From positions 60,945 through 124,944 of the forward strand of contig JAAXHG010000015.1 in assembly GCA_012270995.1 (NCBI GenBank): a DNA stretch of 64,000 bases, given 5' to 3'. This stretch comes from Vicinamibacteraceae bacterium. Its GTDB lineage: Bacteria; Acidobacteriota; Thermoanaerobaculia; Multivoradales; Multivoraceae. The notes beneath the pieces were generated by a model, which was not told the DNA's origin, searched no databases, and worked only from the letters and a program-made list of their open reading frames with translations. Shown here one piece after another: positions 31,634 to 40,909 of this stretch. Position 1 is the stretch's first letter. Every line of letters starts with the position of its first letter. The translations under genes and the position numbers were made by a program.

Positions 31634-31687
31634 TTGGACAAACCGTCCATTTCGCACTAATCTCGGTATCGCGAAGGAGGTGTCACC
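31634..31687 (+). promoter_or_regulatory. predicted promoter/operator of the Phd-PIN TA operon
   Basis: Inverted repeat TGGAC(aaacc)GTCCA at 31634-31648 overlapping a possible -35 (TTGGAC); TAATCT -10-like 18 nt downstream; AAGGAGGT SD before the GTG. Confidence 0.45.
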
Positions 31688-31957
31688 GTGCGAACCGTCA
31701 GCGCAACCGAGGCGAAGCAGAGATTCGCGGCCATCCTCGACGCGGCTCAGCACGAACCCATCATGGTCCGGCGGCAGAAGCGCGAGGTGGCCGTGGTGCT
31801 GTCGCCACGAGACTACGAGCGCCTGCGCTCGCTGAACCTGCGGGAGCTCGAGGAGTACTGCCAGCGCATCGGAGCCCAGGCTGCCGAGCGAGGGCTGACC
31901 GAGGAGAAACTCGCCGAGATCCTGGACGATGGCGACGACGAAGCGGATCGTCGTTGA
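31688..31957 (+). CDS. Phd/YefM-type antitoxin
   Basis: MRTVSATEAKQRFAAILDAAQHEPIMVRRQKREVAVVLSPRDYERL. Confidence 0.85.
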   Translation: MRTVSATEAKQRFAAILDAAQHEPIMVRRQKREVAVVLSPRDYERLRSLNLRELEEYCQRIGAQAAERGLTEEKLAEILDDGDDEADRR

Positions 31958-32342
31958 CACGAACCTCCTCGTCAGCCGGCTGCTGCTTCCCGACTCGGTT
32001 CCGGGTCAGGCGGTGCGGAAGGCGGAGCGGACGGGGGTCGTCCTCGCTTCCCGGGCAACCCTCGACGAGCTGTCGGACGTTCTCAGCCGACGGAAGCTCG
32101 ACCGCTACGTCAGCGTCGACCAGCGCCGAAAGTACGTTCGACGGCTGCTGGGAACCGTCGAGATGGTGACGGTCCAGCACGTCGTGCGCGCCAGCCGGGA
32201 TGCCGGCGACACCAAGTTCCTCGAGTTGGCCCTGAGCGGGGGCGCGACCCTGATTCTGACGGAAGACGCGGTTCTCCTGGTGTTGAACCCGTTTCGCGGC
32301 ATCGCCATCCGGACGGCGAGCGATTACATGTCGGCCGACTGA
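31929..32342 (+). CDS. PIN-family toxin
   Basis: RIVVDTNLLVSRLLLP, SRATLDELSDVL, DTKFLELALSGGATLILTED; overlaps the antitoxin gene. Confidence 0.82.
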   Translation: MATTKRIVVDTNLLVSRLLLPDSVPGQAVRKAERTGVVLASRATLDELSDVLSRRKLDRYVSVDQRRKYVRRLLGTVEMVTVQHVVRASRDAGDTKFLELALSGGATLILTEDAVLLVLNPFRGIAIRTASDYMSAD

Positions 32343-32372
32343 GGCTTCCGATCCTTGCCGGCCCGCGCCCGG

Positions 32373-33620
32373 CTATTCCGAAGGCCAGGGAGTGCCGAGA
32401 TCCTCCTCCGGCACCGGGCGCATCCCCAGGTTGACGAACTTCTGCAGCCGCTTCCCCTCGTAGGTCTCGGTCGTGTAGATGTTGCCCTTCGAGTCCGTGG
32501 CGATGCTGTGGACGGCGAAGAACTGGCCCGGCTGGCGGCCGCCGTCGCCGAAGGCGTAGAGCACCCCCATGCTCGCGCGCTCGATCACGTAGACCTTCAT
32601 GTTCTGGCCGTCGGCGAGGTAGAGGAACTTCTGCTCCTCGTCCGGCGAGAAGGCGACGTCCCAGGTCGAGCCCTGGGAGAGGGTCTCGGGCGCGATGAAG
32701 ACCTCGTTCACGAAGGTGCCGTCGGCCTGGAAGACCTGGATGCGGTCGGCGGCTCGGTCGCAGACGTAGAGCAGGCCGTCGGCGGAGATGTCGGCGCAGT
32801 GGATCGGGCCGCGGAACTGGGTCGCCGGCGGATCACCGGGCACGTACTGCCCCAGGTCCAGCTCGTCGTCGGGCGCCTCGCCGTAGGCGCCCCAATAGCG
32901 CTTGAACTCGCCGGTGTCGGCGTCGATCACGACGACCCGGCGGTTGAAGTAGCCGTCGGCGACGTAGATCTCGTTCGCCTCCGGGTCGACCGACAGCTTC
33001 GCCACCCGGCCGAAGTTCTCCATGTCGTGGCTGTTGCGCACGAAGCGCGGCTCGTCTTCGCCGGCACCCTCGTTGACGAGGGCGTTCGCCTTCCCCACCT
33101 GCATGAGGAACTGACCGTCCCGGGTGAACTTCAGCGCGTGGGAATCGCCGCCCCCGTTGCCGCCGATCCACACGTTGTCCATGTGGTCGACGAGGATGCC
33201 GTGGTTCGACGCCGGCCACTCGTACTCGCCGGTCTCGCTCGGACCGCCCCAGTGGCCGACCAGGTTGCCGTCCGGATCGAACTCCAGCACCGGCGGTGCC
33301 GGGATGCAGCACTCGGAGAGCGGCGGATCCTGCGCGGCGCCGATCTCGTTGATCGCGCCGAACGCGTTCGGTGTGTTCCGATGGACGATCCAGACGTGGT
33401 CGCGGGAGTCGACGGCAACGCCGACCGCCGGGCCCAGGATCCAGTGGTTCGGCAGCGGCCGCGGCCAGAACGGGTCGACCTCGAAGCGTGGCGCCATCGA
33501 GCCGTCGCCGGCGGCATCGCCCGAGTCCCCGGGACCACCGCAGGCACCCACGGCGATGGCGACGATCGCCGCCCAAGCGAGAGCGGAGCGTGAAACGAAG
33601 GACGGAGAGTTCCAAGGCAT
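32373..33620 (-). CDS. NHL-repeat beta-propeller lipoprotein
   Basis: Lipobox-like IAVGACGG; repeats GVAVDSRDHVWIVHR, VDHMDNVWIGG, LSVDPEANEIYVADGYFNRRVVV. Confidence 0.8.
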   Translation of the reverse strand: MPWNSPSFVSRSALAWAAIVAIAVGACGGPGDSGDAAGDGSMAPRFEVDPFWPRPLPNHWILGPAVGVAVDSRDHVWIVHRNTPNAFGAINEIGAAQDPPLSECCIPAPPVLEFDPDGNLVGHWGGPSETGEYEWPASNHGILVDHMDNVWIGGNGGGDSHALKFTRDGQFLMQVGKANALVNEGAGEDEPRFVRNSHDMENFGRVAKLSVDPEANEIYVADGYFNRRVVVIDADTGEFKRYWGAYGEAPDDELDLGQYVPGDPPATQFRGPIHCADISADGLLYVCDRAADRIQVFQADGTFVNEVFIAPETLSQGSTWDVAFSPDEEQKFLYLADGQNMKVYVIERASMGVLYAFGDGGRQPGQFFAVHSIATDSKGNIYTTETYEGKRLQKFVNLGMRPVPEEDLGTPWPSE

Positions 33621-33891
33621 CGTCGGCCTCCCGTTCGAATCGGTTACGTGAGCGACCGCCGGCGCACAGAACACCGTCGTCCGCTGGATCGCGTGCGGCC
33701 TCGGCGCAGGCAGTGTACATCCCGTCGCGGCCCGGCCCCGGGGCCGGGTGTCCGCGACCGCGGGGAGGTCGGCGCGCCGCCAACGGCGGCTGGCGATTCC
33801 GCGGCTGCGGAAGCCAGGGCGCTCCGCCTGCAAGCACTACGCGGACCGATTGATCGCCACTGTACCGCGGGCGCTAAGATGCGCGGCACGA

Positions 33892-36363
33892 ATGGGCGCG
33901 GATGAGGAACAGGGCTCCGTACCGGAGGAGAGGCGGATCTCAGCTCCGCGCGGCAAGGGTCAATTGCGGCTCTTCCGCGCGCCCCGTCCGCTCGACGAGT
34001 GGGTCGGCGGCTTCATCCCTTTTCCCTGGAAGACCGCCGGCGACCCGGACCCGCCCAGGATAGCGGTATGGCTCGAACTGCCTGAGGGCATCGTTGTCGG
34101 GGTCGGCGCCGAATCGACCGGAAGCGACGCCCTCGTCGACGCGCTGAGCACGGCGCTGACCGAGCCTCTGACGGGTCCGCCGAGACGGCCGGAAGCGCTT
34201 CGGGTAGCCGACGACCGGGCGGCCGACGCGGTTCGGTTCGCGGTCGCCGGCGAGATCCCGGTCAGAACCGGGGCCACCCCCGAGATCGAGGACCTTCAGG
34301 AACGACTGTTCGAGGATCTCGAGGAACTTGGCGACTACGCCCCCAGCCACTTCGATGACGAGGTGTCCGCGGAAGCGTTCGAGAGGCTCTTCAGAACGAC
34401 GAGCGCACTGTTCGCGGCCGAACCGTGGTCGATCGTGGACGATGTCGAAGTGCTCCAGGTGGACATCCCGTCGCTCGACGTCAAGGGTGCTTGCGTTTCC
34501 ATCTGCGGCGCCGACGACGGTATCGGCGGTCTCATGGTCTTTCCCTCGTACGACGAGTTCAACCGCCATTGGGAGGCTGCGCTGGACTTCGACGAACGGC
34601 TGCCCAACACCGAGATGTTCGTGGAGATGAGCCTGCTCGCCTTCCACCCCGAAGCCGAAGTGCCGCCCTCCCTGCTGGCGGAGGTACGCGAGCACGGCTG
34701 GCCCATGGCGGAAGACGCATACCCTCTCGTCTCCTGCCTCGACGAGGATGGGCTTCCGCGGGAGACGACCCAGCGGGACGTCGCCGTTATCTCCGCGACG
34801 GCGTACGCCCTCGCGGAGGTCTTCAATCGGCACTGGGATCTCTTCGAGTCGCCAGGACTCCCCCGGTTCACCAGGCGCTTCCGCGACGAGGCGGGCCACC
34901 TCGTCAAGATCACTGTTCCTCACCCCATGCTCAGGGTCGAACTGGAGGACGAACCGCGCGACGACTTCGACCCGCCGGCGCCGGCGCCCTTCCGGCCGCG
35001 CGCCGCCCGCAACGCGCCATGCCCCTGCGGCAGCGGCCGCAAGTACAAGAAGTGTCACCTCCGAACCGACGAAGAGGAGCACTCCGAGGTCGCCCGCGTC
35101 ACCGCGATGCACGTCCTGGACGGCCGGCTGATCGACCGCCTCATCAGGTTCGCGCTTTCCCGGTTCGAGAACGAATGGCGACGCTACCAGAGGGACTTCC
35201 TCCGCCAGACCGCGCCCAGCGAAACGCAGTTCGCCTGGCCCTGGTCCGTCTACGGCTTCGAAGTGCGAGCCAGTACGGTGGCCGAGATCTACCGTGCAGC
35301 CCACCCGTACCGCTGCTCCGAGGCGGAGCATCGCTGGATGGATTCCCAGCGGTCGGCCTGGATGTCGGTGTGGGAGATCGAGGCTGTCGAACCCGGAAAG
35401 ACCATCGCCCTGATCGACCTGCTCTCGGGTGAGCGCCGCACGGTCCGGGAGATACGCGGCTCGCGGCACGTCGTCAAACGTCAGGCTCTGCTGGCCCGCG
35501 TCGTGGACCACGAGGGTGTCTCTCTGATGTGCGGACCTCACCCCGTGGCCCTTTCGCCCCGCGCAGCCGACGAGGTCGTGGAGCGAACGCGGCGCCGCCT
35601 CCGCCGAAAGAGCCCGGCGCCCGTGGAACGCCTCCGGGATCCGAAGATCGGACGCTACCTCATCCGCCGCTGGGAGGAGATCGTCGACGAGGCAGCCTCG
35701 GCGGCCGACGGCGGTCGAGGCGGCGGTCCGATGGACCGGTGGCCGGAGGGCCTTCGCAACATGGACGACGACTCCCTGCTGTTCACCGTGGACCACTTCG
35801 ACGTCGAGGCCGGGGAGGCGGCCGAGGTGCGGCGCCGAGTCGGCGCCCTCGAGGGAGCTCGCACCGATCGATCCGAAGACACTCCGTCGTGGGCGATCCT
35901 GCGACCGGACGACCCTGCCCGGCCCTCGGGCAGAGCCACGCTGATCGGCCGCATCGAAGTCGACGACGGCGCCGTGCGGGCCGAAACGAACTCCGTGAAC
36001 CGCGCCGACGCCCTGCGAGAGCGAATCGAGGCCGCCTGCGGGCCGCGGGTCCGGCATCGCATCCGCGAGCACAGCGACCCGCTCGCGCTGGCGCGGGAAA
36101 GGAACGTCCGTCCATCGGAGAATCCCTCGCCTGAAGAGGCCAGGCTGGTCGCCAGCTTGAAGGCGGACCACTACGCCGACTGGGCGGACCATCCGCTGCC
36201 GGCGCTGGGCGGCCGGACGCCGCGAAGGTGCATGGAGACCGCGGCCGGGCGGGCCGATGTCGACCGACTGCTCAAGGACATGGAGTATCGGGAAGAACTC
36301 ACTCCCGGACCGTCCTTCGACTTCTCCGGCCTGCGGCGCGATCTCGGACTCGAAGCCGATTGA
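33892..36363 (+). CDS. large SEC-C motif protein (about 823 aa)
   Basis: Internal NAPCPCGSGRKYKKCHLR zinc motif; C-terminal WADHPLPALGGRTPRRCMETAAGRADVDRLL. Confidence 0.75.
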   Translation: MGADEEQGSVPEERRISAPRGKGQLRLFRAPRPLDEWVGGFIPFPWKTAGDPDPPRIAVWLELPEGIVVGVGAESTGSDALVDALSTALTEPLTGPPRRPEALRVADDRAADAVRFAVAGEIPVRTGATPEIEDLQERLFEDLEELGDYAPSHFDDEVSAEAFERLFRTTSALFAAEPWSIVDDVEVLQVDIPSLDVKGACVSICGADDGIGGLMVFPSYDEFNRHWEAALDFDERLPNTEMFVEMSLLAFHPEAEVPPSLLAEVREHGWPMAEDAYPLVSCLDEDGLPRETTQRDVAVISATAYALAEVFNRHWDLFESPGLPRFTRRFRDEAGHLVKITVPHPMLRVELEDEPRDDFDPPAPAPFRPRAARNAPCPCGSGRKYKKCHLRTDEEEHSEVARVTAMHVLDGRLIDRLIRFALSRFENEWRRYQRDFLRQTAPSETQFAWPWSVYGFEVRASTVAEIYRAAHPYRCSEAEHRWMDSQRSAWMSVWEIEAVEPGKTIALIDLLSGERRTVREIRGSRHVVKRQALLARVVDHEGVSLMCGPHPVALSPRAADEVVERTRRRLRRKSPAPVERLRDPKIGRYLIRRWEEIVDEAASAADGGRGGGPMDRWPEGLRNMDDDSLLFTVDHFDVEAGEAAEVRRRVGALEGARTDRSEDTPSWAILRPDDPARPSGRATLIGRIEVDDGAVRAETNSVNRADALRERIEAACGPRVRHRIREHSDPLALARERNVRPSENPSPEEARLVASLKADHYADWADHPLPALGGRTPRRCMETAAGRADVDRLLKDMEYREELTPGPSFDFSGLRRDLGLEAD

Positions 36364-37739
36364 ACCGCGTTCGTGGCGGCTTCGGCGGTGCGCGGCTCGT
36401 CCTGCCGTTGCTCCTCCTCGTACCGCTCGGAGCGAGAGCCCACGAGGTGCCCGGCAGCGTCACGATCCAGGTGCTGGTCAAGCAGCAGGACGACCGGCTC
36501 CACGTGCTCGTGCGCACCCCCCTCGAAGCGATGCAGGAGATGCAGTTCCCGGTCGACTACCGGGGCATCCTGGACCTCGAGGCGTTACGCGCCAGCGACG
36601 TGCTCGTGGAAGCCGCCAACCGCTGGATCACGCCCAATCTGGACCTGTACGCCGGTCGAGAGGAACTGCCGACGACGACCGTCCGGGCGGTGCGCCTGTC
36701 GATCCCGTCCGACCGTTCCTTCACCGACTTCGACCGCGCGCTGGCACACATCGGGGCCGAACCCCTGCCGCCGACGACGCAGCTCGTCTGGCGACAGGCG
36801 CTTCTTGACGTTCACCTCGAGACGCCGCTCGGTGCTCACGACGCCAACGTACGGCCCCGACTCTCGATCGACCCTCGTTTCGGCCGCCTGGGCCTGCAGG
36901 TGCTCACGGTCATTCGCCATGAGTCGCCCGACGGCGATGCGCGTGCGCTTCATTTCGCCACCGAACCCGGCCGGGTCCGGCTCGACCCGAACCGGGCGCA
37001 GGCTTCGATCCACTTCATTGCGATGGGCTTCGAACACATCCTGAGCGGCCTCGACCACCTGCTCTTCCTCGTCTGCCTGGTGGCGCCGTTTCGTCGCCTG
37101 CGCCAACTCGTGCTCGTCGTGACTTCGTTCACGGTGGCCCACTCGATCACCCTGATCGCGTCCGCCGCGGGCCTGGCGCCACGCGCGCCGTGGTTCCCCA
37201 CCCTGGTCGAGGTCCTGATCGCGTTCTCGATCGTCTACATGGCCTTCGAGAACATCCTCGGAGTCGGCCAGGACCGCCGCTGGACCGCCGCCTTCGGCTT
37301 CGGCCTCGTCCACGGCTTCGGCTTCTCCTTCGCCCTCAGCGAGTCGCTCCAGTTCGCGGGCTCGCATCTCGTCACGTCGCTTCTCGCCTTCAACGTCGGC
37401 GTCGAGCTCGGCCAACTCCTCGTCCTGCTGCTGCTGATTCCCCTGCTGGACTTCGTCTTCCGCCGCCTCCCCAACGAACGGCTCGGAACAATCCTCATCT
37501 CCGCCCTCATCGTCCACACCGCCTGGCACTGGACCGGCGACCGGGGCTCGGACCTCCTGCAGTACCGTCCCCTGGCACCACTGCTCGATGCCCTGCCTCA
37601 GGGCCTTCCGCCATGGATTCTGGTGGTTGCGGCGGCCGCGGTTCCCACCGGCCAGTGGTTGCGTCGACGGCGCCCTCGCTCAGATGGGAAGCCGGCCGAT
37701 GGCCGGCAGCCGCCGCAACCGAACGGTGCGTCCAGCTGA
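36360..37739 (+). CDS. HupE/UreJ-family membrane protein
   Basis: Signal peptide, extracellular domain, then FEHILSGLDHLLFLVCLV...AFGFGLVHGFGFSFAL; TTG start overlaps the previous stop (TTGA). Confidence 0.85.
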   Translation: MNRVRGGFGGARLVLPLLLLVPLGARAHEVPGSVTIQVLVKQQDDRLHVLVRTPLEAMQEMQFPVDYRGILDLEALRASDVLVEAANRWITPNLDLYAGREELPTTTVRAVRLSIPSDRSFTDFDRALAHIGAEPLPPTTQLVWRQALLDVHLETPLGAHDANVRPRLSIDPRFGRLGLQVLTVIRHESPDGDARALHFATEPGRVRLDPNRAQASIHFIAMGFEHILSGLDHLLFLVCLVAPFRRLRQLVLVVTSFTVAHSITLIASAAGLAPRAPWFPTLVEVLIAFSIVYMAFENILGVGQDRRWTAAFGFGLVHGFGFSFALSESLQFAGSHLVTSLLAFNVGVELGQLLVLLLLIPLLDFVFRRLPNERLGTILISALIVHTAWHWTGDRGSDLLQYRPLAPLLDALPQGLPPWILVVAAAAVPTGQWLRRRRPRSDGKPADGRQPPQPNGASS

Positions 37740-37755
37740 CGACGTCCAGCCCGTT

Positions 37756-37916
37756 GAGGGGCCGGGGGATGGGTCACGGCGGGCTCTGAACGAGCGACGC
37801 ACGACGCCATGACGGGAACCGACGCCGATCCGGAGCGAGTGAAGCGAAGCGAGCGCCAGCTTCCCATCTTCCAAGAGAGCGCGAGCGGCCGTCCGTGACC
37901 CCTCCCCCGGCCACTC
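37756..37916. repeat. 161-bp element bounded by 24-bp imperfect inverted repeats (MITE-like)
   Basis: Left GAGGGGCCGGGGGATGGGTCACGG (37756-37779) versus right CCGTGACCCCTCCCCCGGCCACTC (37893-37916): 22/24 inverted match. Confidence 0.6.
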
Positions 37917-37949
37917 CGCAGACGGGTGCACGCCGCCGACGCTGCGCCG

Positions 37950-39188
37950 CTACCGCACCGCGTCGGCGAGGGCCGCGACCAAGGCCGCGCGGTGGCGGCT
38001 GTACTCCGGGTTGGTCGCGTAGGGCCAGGCGCTGTGGGTGACGATGACGATGTCGGCTGACGGGTCCATCCACAGGTACTGGCCGAAGATGCCGATGCCG
38101 GCGAAGACGCCGTCGTCGGCCAGCCACCAGAGGTAGCCGTAGCCGTCGTAGCCGTCGCTGGGAGTCGTGGACTCCTCCATCCAGCCTTCCGGCAGCACGC
38201 GCGTGCCGTCGCGCAGGACGCCGCCGTTCATCGCGAAGATCCCGATCCGGGCGTAGTCGCGGAGCGTCGCGTTGATGCAGCAGCCGCCCAGTTCGCCGCC
38301 GCCGGGCTCGTGGAGCAGCCAGTTCGCGTCGGCCTCCATGCCGAACGGGCCCCAGATCTTGTGCTCAAGGTAGGTCGAGAGGTTGTTGCCGACCGCCGCC
38401 CGCAGCACGGCGCCGGCCATGTTCGTCTCGCCGGTGTTGTAGTTGAAGACCTCGCCCGGAGGATGGAGCTCCTCGAGCCCCGCCATGTACTTCGTCTGCT
38501 CGACGATCGGCCCCGGCAACGTCGCCACGTCGGACTCGGGGTCGGCGTAGTCCTCGTTCCAGTCGACGCCTGAGGCCATATGCAGCACGTCCTTGATCGA
38601 CACTTCGTCGTAGCCGCCGCCCGAAAGCAACGGCAGGTACTTCGTGACCGGATCGTCAACGCTGCCGATGTAACCGTCGGCGATGGCGGCGCCGTAGAGC
38701 ATCGAGACGACGGACTTGGCGATCGAGAACGAGATCCAGCGGCTGTTCTCGTCGTTGCCGAGGCCGTAGCGCTCGAACAAGACCTGGTCATCCTTGACGA
38801 CCAAGAGGCCGGCGATCCTGCGATCGCGAATGTAGTCCTCGACCGTGAACGTCTCGCCCTCGACCTCGTAGGTCACCGCCGACAGGTCCCGCGGCGCCGA
38901 CGCCAGGGGGTACGGATCGTCGGAGGCCTCGAACCAGCGGGCGGCACCGACGAGGTCCGCGTTCCGGTAGCCCGCGGTCTGCTGCTCCGGCGTCCAGAAC
39001 AGCACCTGATCCCGCGGGCCCAGATTCTCCAGATCGGGATTCACCGGCTCGGCCGAGCCGGCAGACTCGGTGTCCGCGACAGGTGTCGCGCAGGCGCCGA
39101 ACGCCAGCATCATCGCGACTCCGGCGACCAACCACGAGTTGCTCCACCTTCGCGCACTCACGATCAGCTCTCTCCGCCTTCCAGACAT
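37950..39188 (-). CDS. serine hydrolase, class C beta-lactamase-like
   Basis: ISFSIAKSVVSMLYGAAI (SxxK), VFNYNTGETNM, C-terminal VIVTHSAW. Confidence 0.87.
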   Translation of the reverse strand: MSGRRRELIVSARRWSNSWLVAGVAMMLAFGACATPVADTESAGSAEPVNPDLENLGPRDQVLFWTPEQQTAGYRNADLVGAARWFEASDDPYPLASAPRDLSAVTYEVEGETFTVEDYIRDRRIAGLLVVKDDQVLFERYGLGNDENSRWISFSIAKSVVSMLYGAAIADGYIGSVDDPVTKYLPLLSGGGYDEVSIKDVLHMASGVDWNEDYADPESDVATLPGPIVEQTKYMAGLEELHPPGEVFNYNTGETNMAGAVLRAAVGNNLSTYLEHKIWGPFGMEADANWLLHEPGGGELGGCCINATLRDYARIGIFAMNGGVLRDGTRVLPEGWMEESTTPSDGYDGYGYLWWLADDGVFAGIGIFGQYLWMDPSADIVIVTHSAWPYATNPEYSRHRAALVAALADAVR

Positions 39189-39277
39189 CTCATCGTCCTC
39201 CTTTGGTCGGAACGCCTGATCGTACCCCCCTACTGGCGCTCGACAGGCCGGCCCCGGTAGGCTGACTTCCGGTTGCC

Positions 39278-40354
39278 ATGAACGACGAACGATCCCCCGT
39301 CGAACCAGTTCCCGCCGCTCTCGCCTCGGTTCACTCCGCCGGCGGCGACGATGGCGTCCGTGAACTGTTCGAGGCCCGCGGCTGGACGGACGGGCTTCCC
39401 ATCACGCCGCCGACGCCGGAACGGGTGGCCGCGGCGCTCGACGCGGCGGTCATGGAGCCAGGCCAGGTGCTCGGCGTCGAGACGGTCCGCGGCCGGGCGA
39501 TCACGGCCCAGAAGGCGGCGATCAACGCGGTGATGGCCGGCTGCCGCCCCCGCGACTTCGCGGTCGTCGCCGCCGCCGTGGAAGCGATGTGCGACCCGGC
39601 CTTCCTGCTTCACGGCGCCACTTCGAGCACCGGCGGCTGCGCGGTTTTGACCATCGTGAACGGTCCGATCCGCCGGGAACTGGGCATGACCGGAACCTTC
39701 AACGCCCTGGGCGGCGCCGACCGGGCCTCGCTGGTGATCGGCCGGGCCCTGCGGCTCATCCTCCGCAACCTGCTCGGCGTGCGGCCCGGAGAACTCGACC
39801 GCTCCACCCTGGGGCATCCCGGCAAGCTCAGCTACTGCCTGGCCGAGGACGAAGAAGACTCACCCTGGCCGTCGCTGGGGGCCGACCGCGGCGCACCCGG
39901 CGGCGCCTCGACGGTGACCGTCTTCGCGGCCGGCTCGCCCCGGCAGATCATGAACGAGTGGACGACGGAACCGGAGGCGATCCTGGACACGATCGCGGCC
40001 GAGATGCGGGCGAACATGCTCCACTACTCGATCTGGGCCGGCAACCATTGCCTGGTCCTGCCCGCGCAGTTGCGGGAGCGCTTCGCCGCCGCGAAGTGGA
40101 CGAAGGCGGACATCCGCGACTACCTGCACCGCCAAGCACGGGTGCGGCGAGGGGACTGGGAACGGGTCGGCAAGGCCTCCGTGGTCAGCGATGCGAACCG
40201 GCACCAGGAGTACGCGGCGCTTCAGGCCCCCGACGACCTGTTGATCGTCGCCGCCGGGGGTCCGGCCGGCGGTTTCGCGGCGGTGATTCCGCCCTGGTTC
40301 GGCAACAAGTCGCGGGCGGTGACGGCGGGCGTCGACTTCTGCCTGGAGTGTTGA
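39278..40354 (+). CDS. conserved hypothetical protein
   Basis: ARGWTDGLPITPPTPERVAAALDA...FLLHGATSSTGGCAVLTIVNGPIRRELGMTGTFNALGG; single ORF with consistent codon usage. Confidence 0.65.
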   Translation: MNDERSPVEPVPAALASVHSAGGDDGVRELFEARGWTDGLPITPPTPERVAAALDAAVMEPGQVLGVETVRGRAITAQKAAINAVMAGCRPRDFAVVAAAVEAMCDPAFLLHGATSSTGGCAVLTIVNGPIRRELGMTGTFNALGGADRASLVIGRALRLILRNLLGVRPGELDRSTLGHPGKLSYCLAEDEEDSPWPSLGADRGAPGGASTVTVFAAGSPRQIMNEWTTEPEAILDTIAAEMRANMLHYSIWAGNHCLVLPAQLRERFAAAKWTKADIRDYLHRQARVRRGDWERVGKASVVSDANRHQEYAALQAPDDLLIVAAGGPAGGFAAVIPPWFGNKSRAVTAGVDFCLEC

Positions 40355-40360
40355 CGGCGA

Positions 40361-40909
40361 TCAGCTACAGGCGGCGCTGAACAGCTCGTCGAGCGCTTCC
40401 GCCGACACGGCACCCCGGACGCGTGCGCAGACCGCACCGTTCTCCAGCCGGGCAACGAAGACCGCGTCCTTCTGGTTCTCGCCTTCGCCGGTCGAACCGA
40501 CCAGGGTCCGCCACGCATCCGAGCTGTTCTCGACGATCAGGAACGACCCGTGCCGGTCCTCCGGCACCTCCCCGCGAACGCCCCGCACGACCAAACGACG
40601 GATCATCTGGGGCGCCCCGTCGAGGACGATCACCGTGTAGGCGGACCACTCCGCCGCGCGGGAATCGTCTTCCAGAGCGGCTCGCCATGCCCGGGCGCCC
40701 CCGTTTGCCGCCCGACCAAAACTGGCGACGAGCAGCGATCACAGGCCCAGGTCGGCCGGCACCACGATCTCCTGTCCCGCGAGCGTGACCGCCCGTGCCG
40801 GATCGCTCGCCGTGTCGGGGCTGTCATCGCCCAAGGCCCCGCTCCCGCCCACGGCCGCCAGGGCCAGGACCCCGGGCAGCACCGCCGCGACGAGCCGGCG
40901 GCGGCGCAT
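40361..40909 (-). pseudogene. secreted protein ORF interrupted by an in-frame TGA (40739-40741)
   Basis: MRRRRLVAAVLPGVLALAAVGGSGALG...VTLAGQEIVVPADLGL-TGA-SLLVASFGRAANGGARAWRAALEDDSRAAEWSAYTVIVLDGAPQMIRRLVVRGV...; both parts are in the same frame. Confidence 0.6.

Noticed and set aside
33940-36192. 750-aa minus-strand ORF opposite the SEC-C protein
   Set aside because: Shadow ORF; the plus strand has the SEC-C motif.
40365-40742. 126-aa minus-strand ORF starting GTG over the in-frame UGA region
   Set aside because: Arg/Gly-rich out-of-frame translation; the frame continuous with the upstream signal peptide gives a sensible protein sequence instead.
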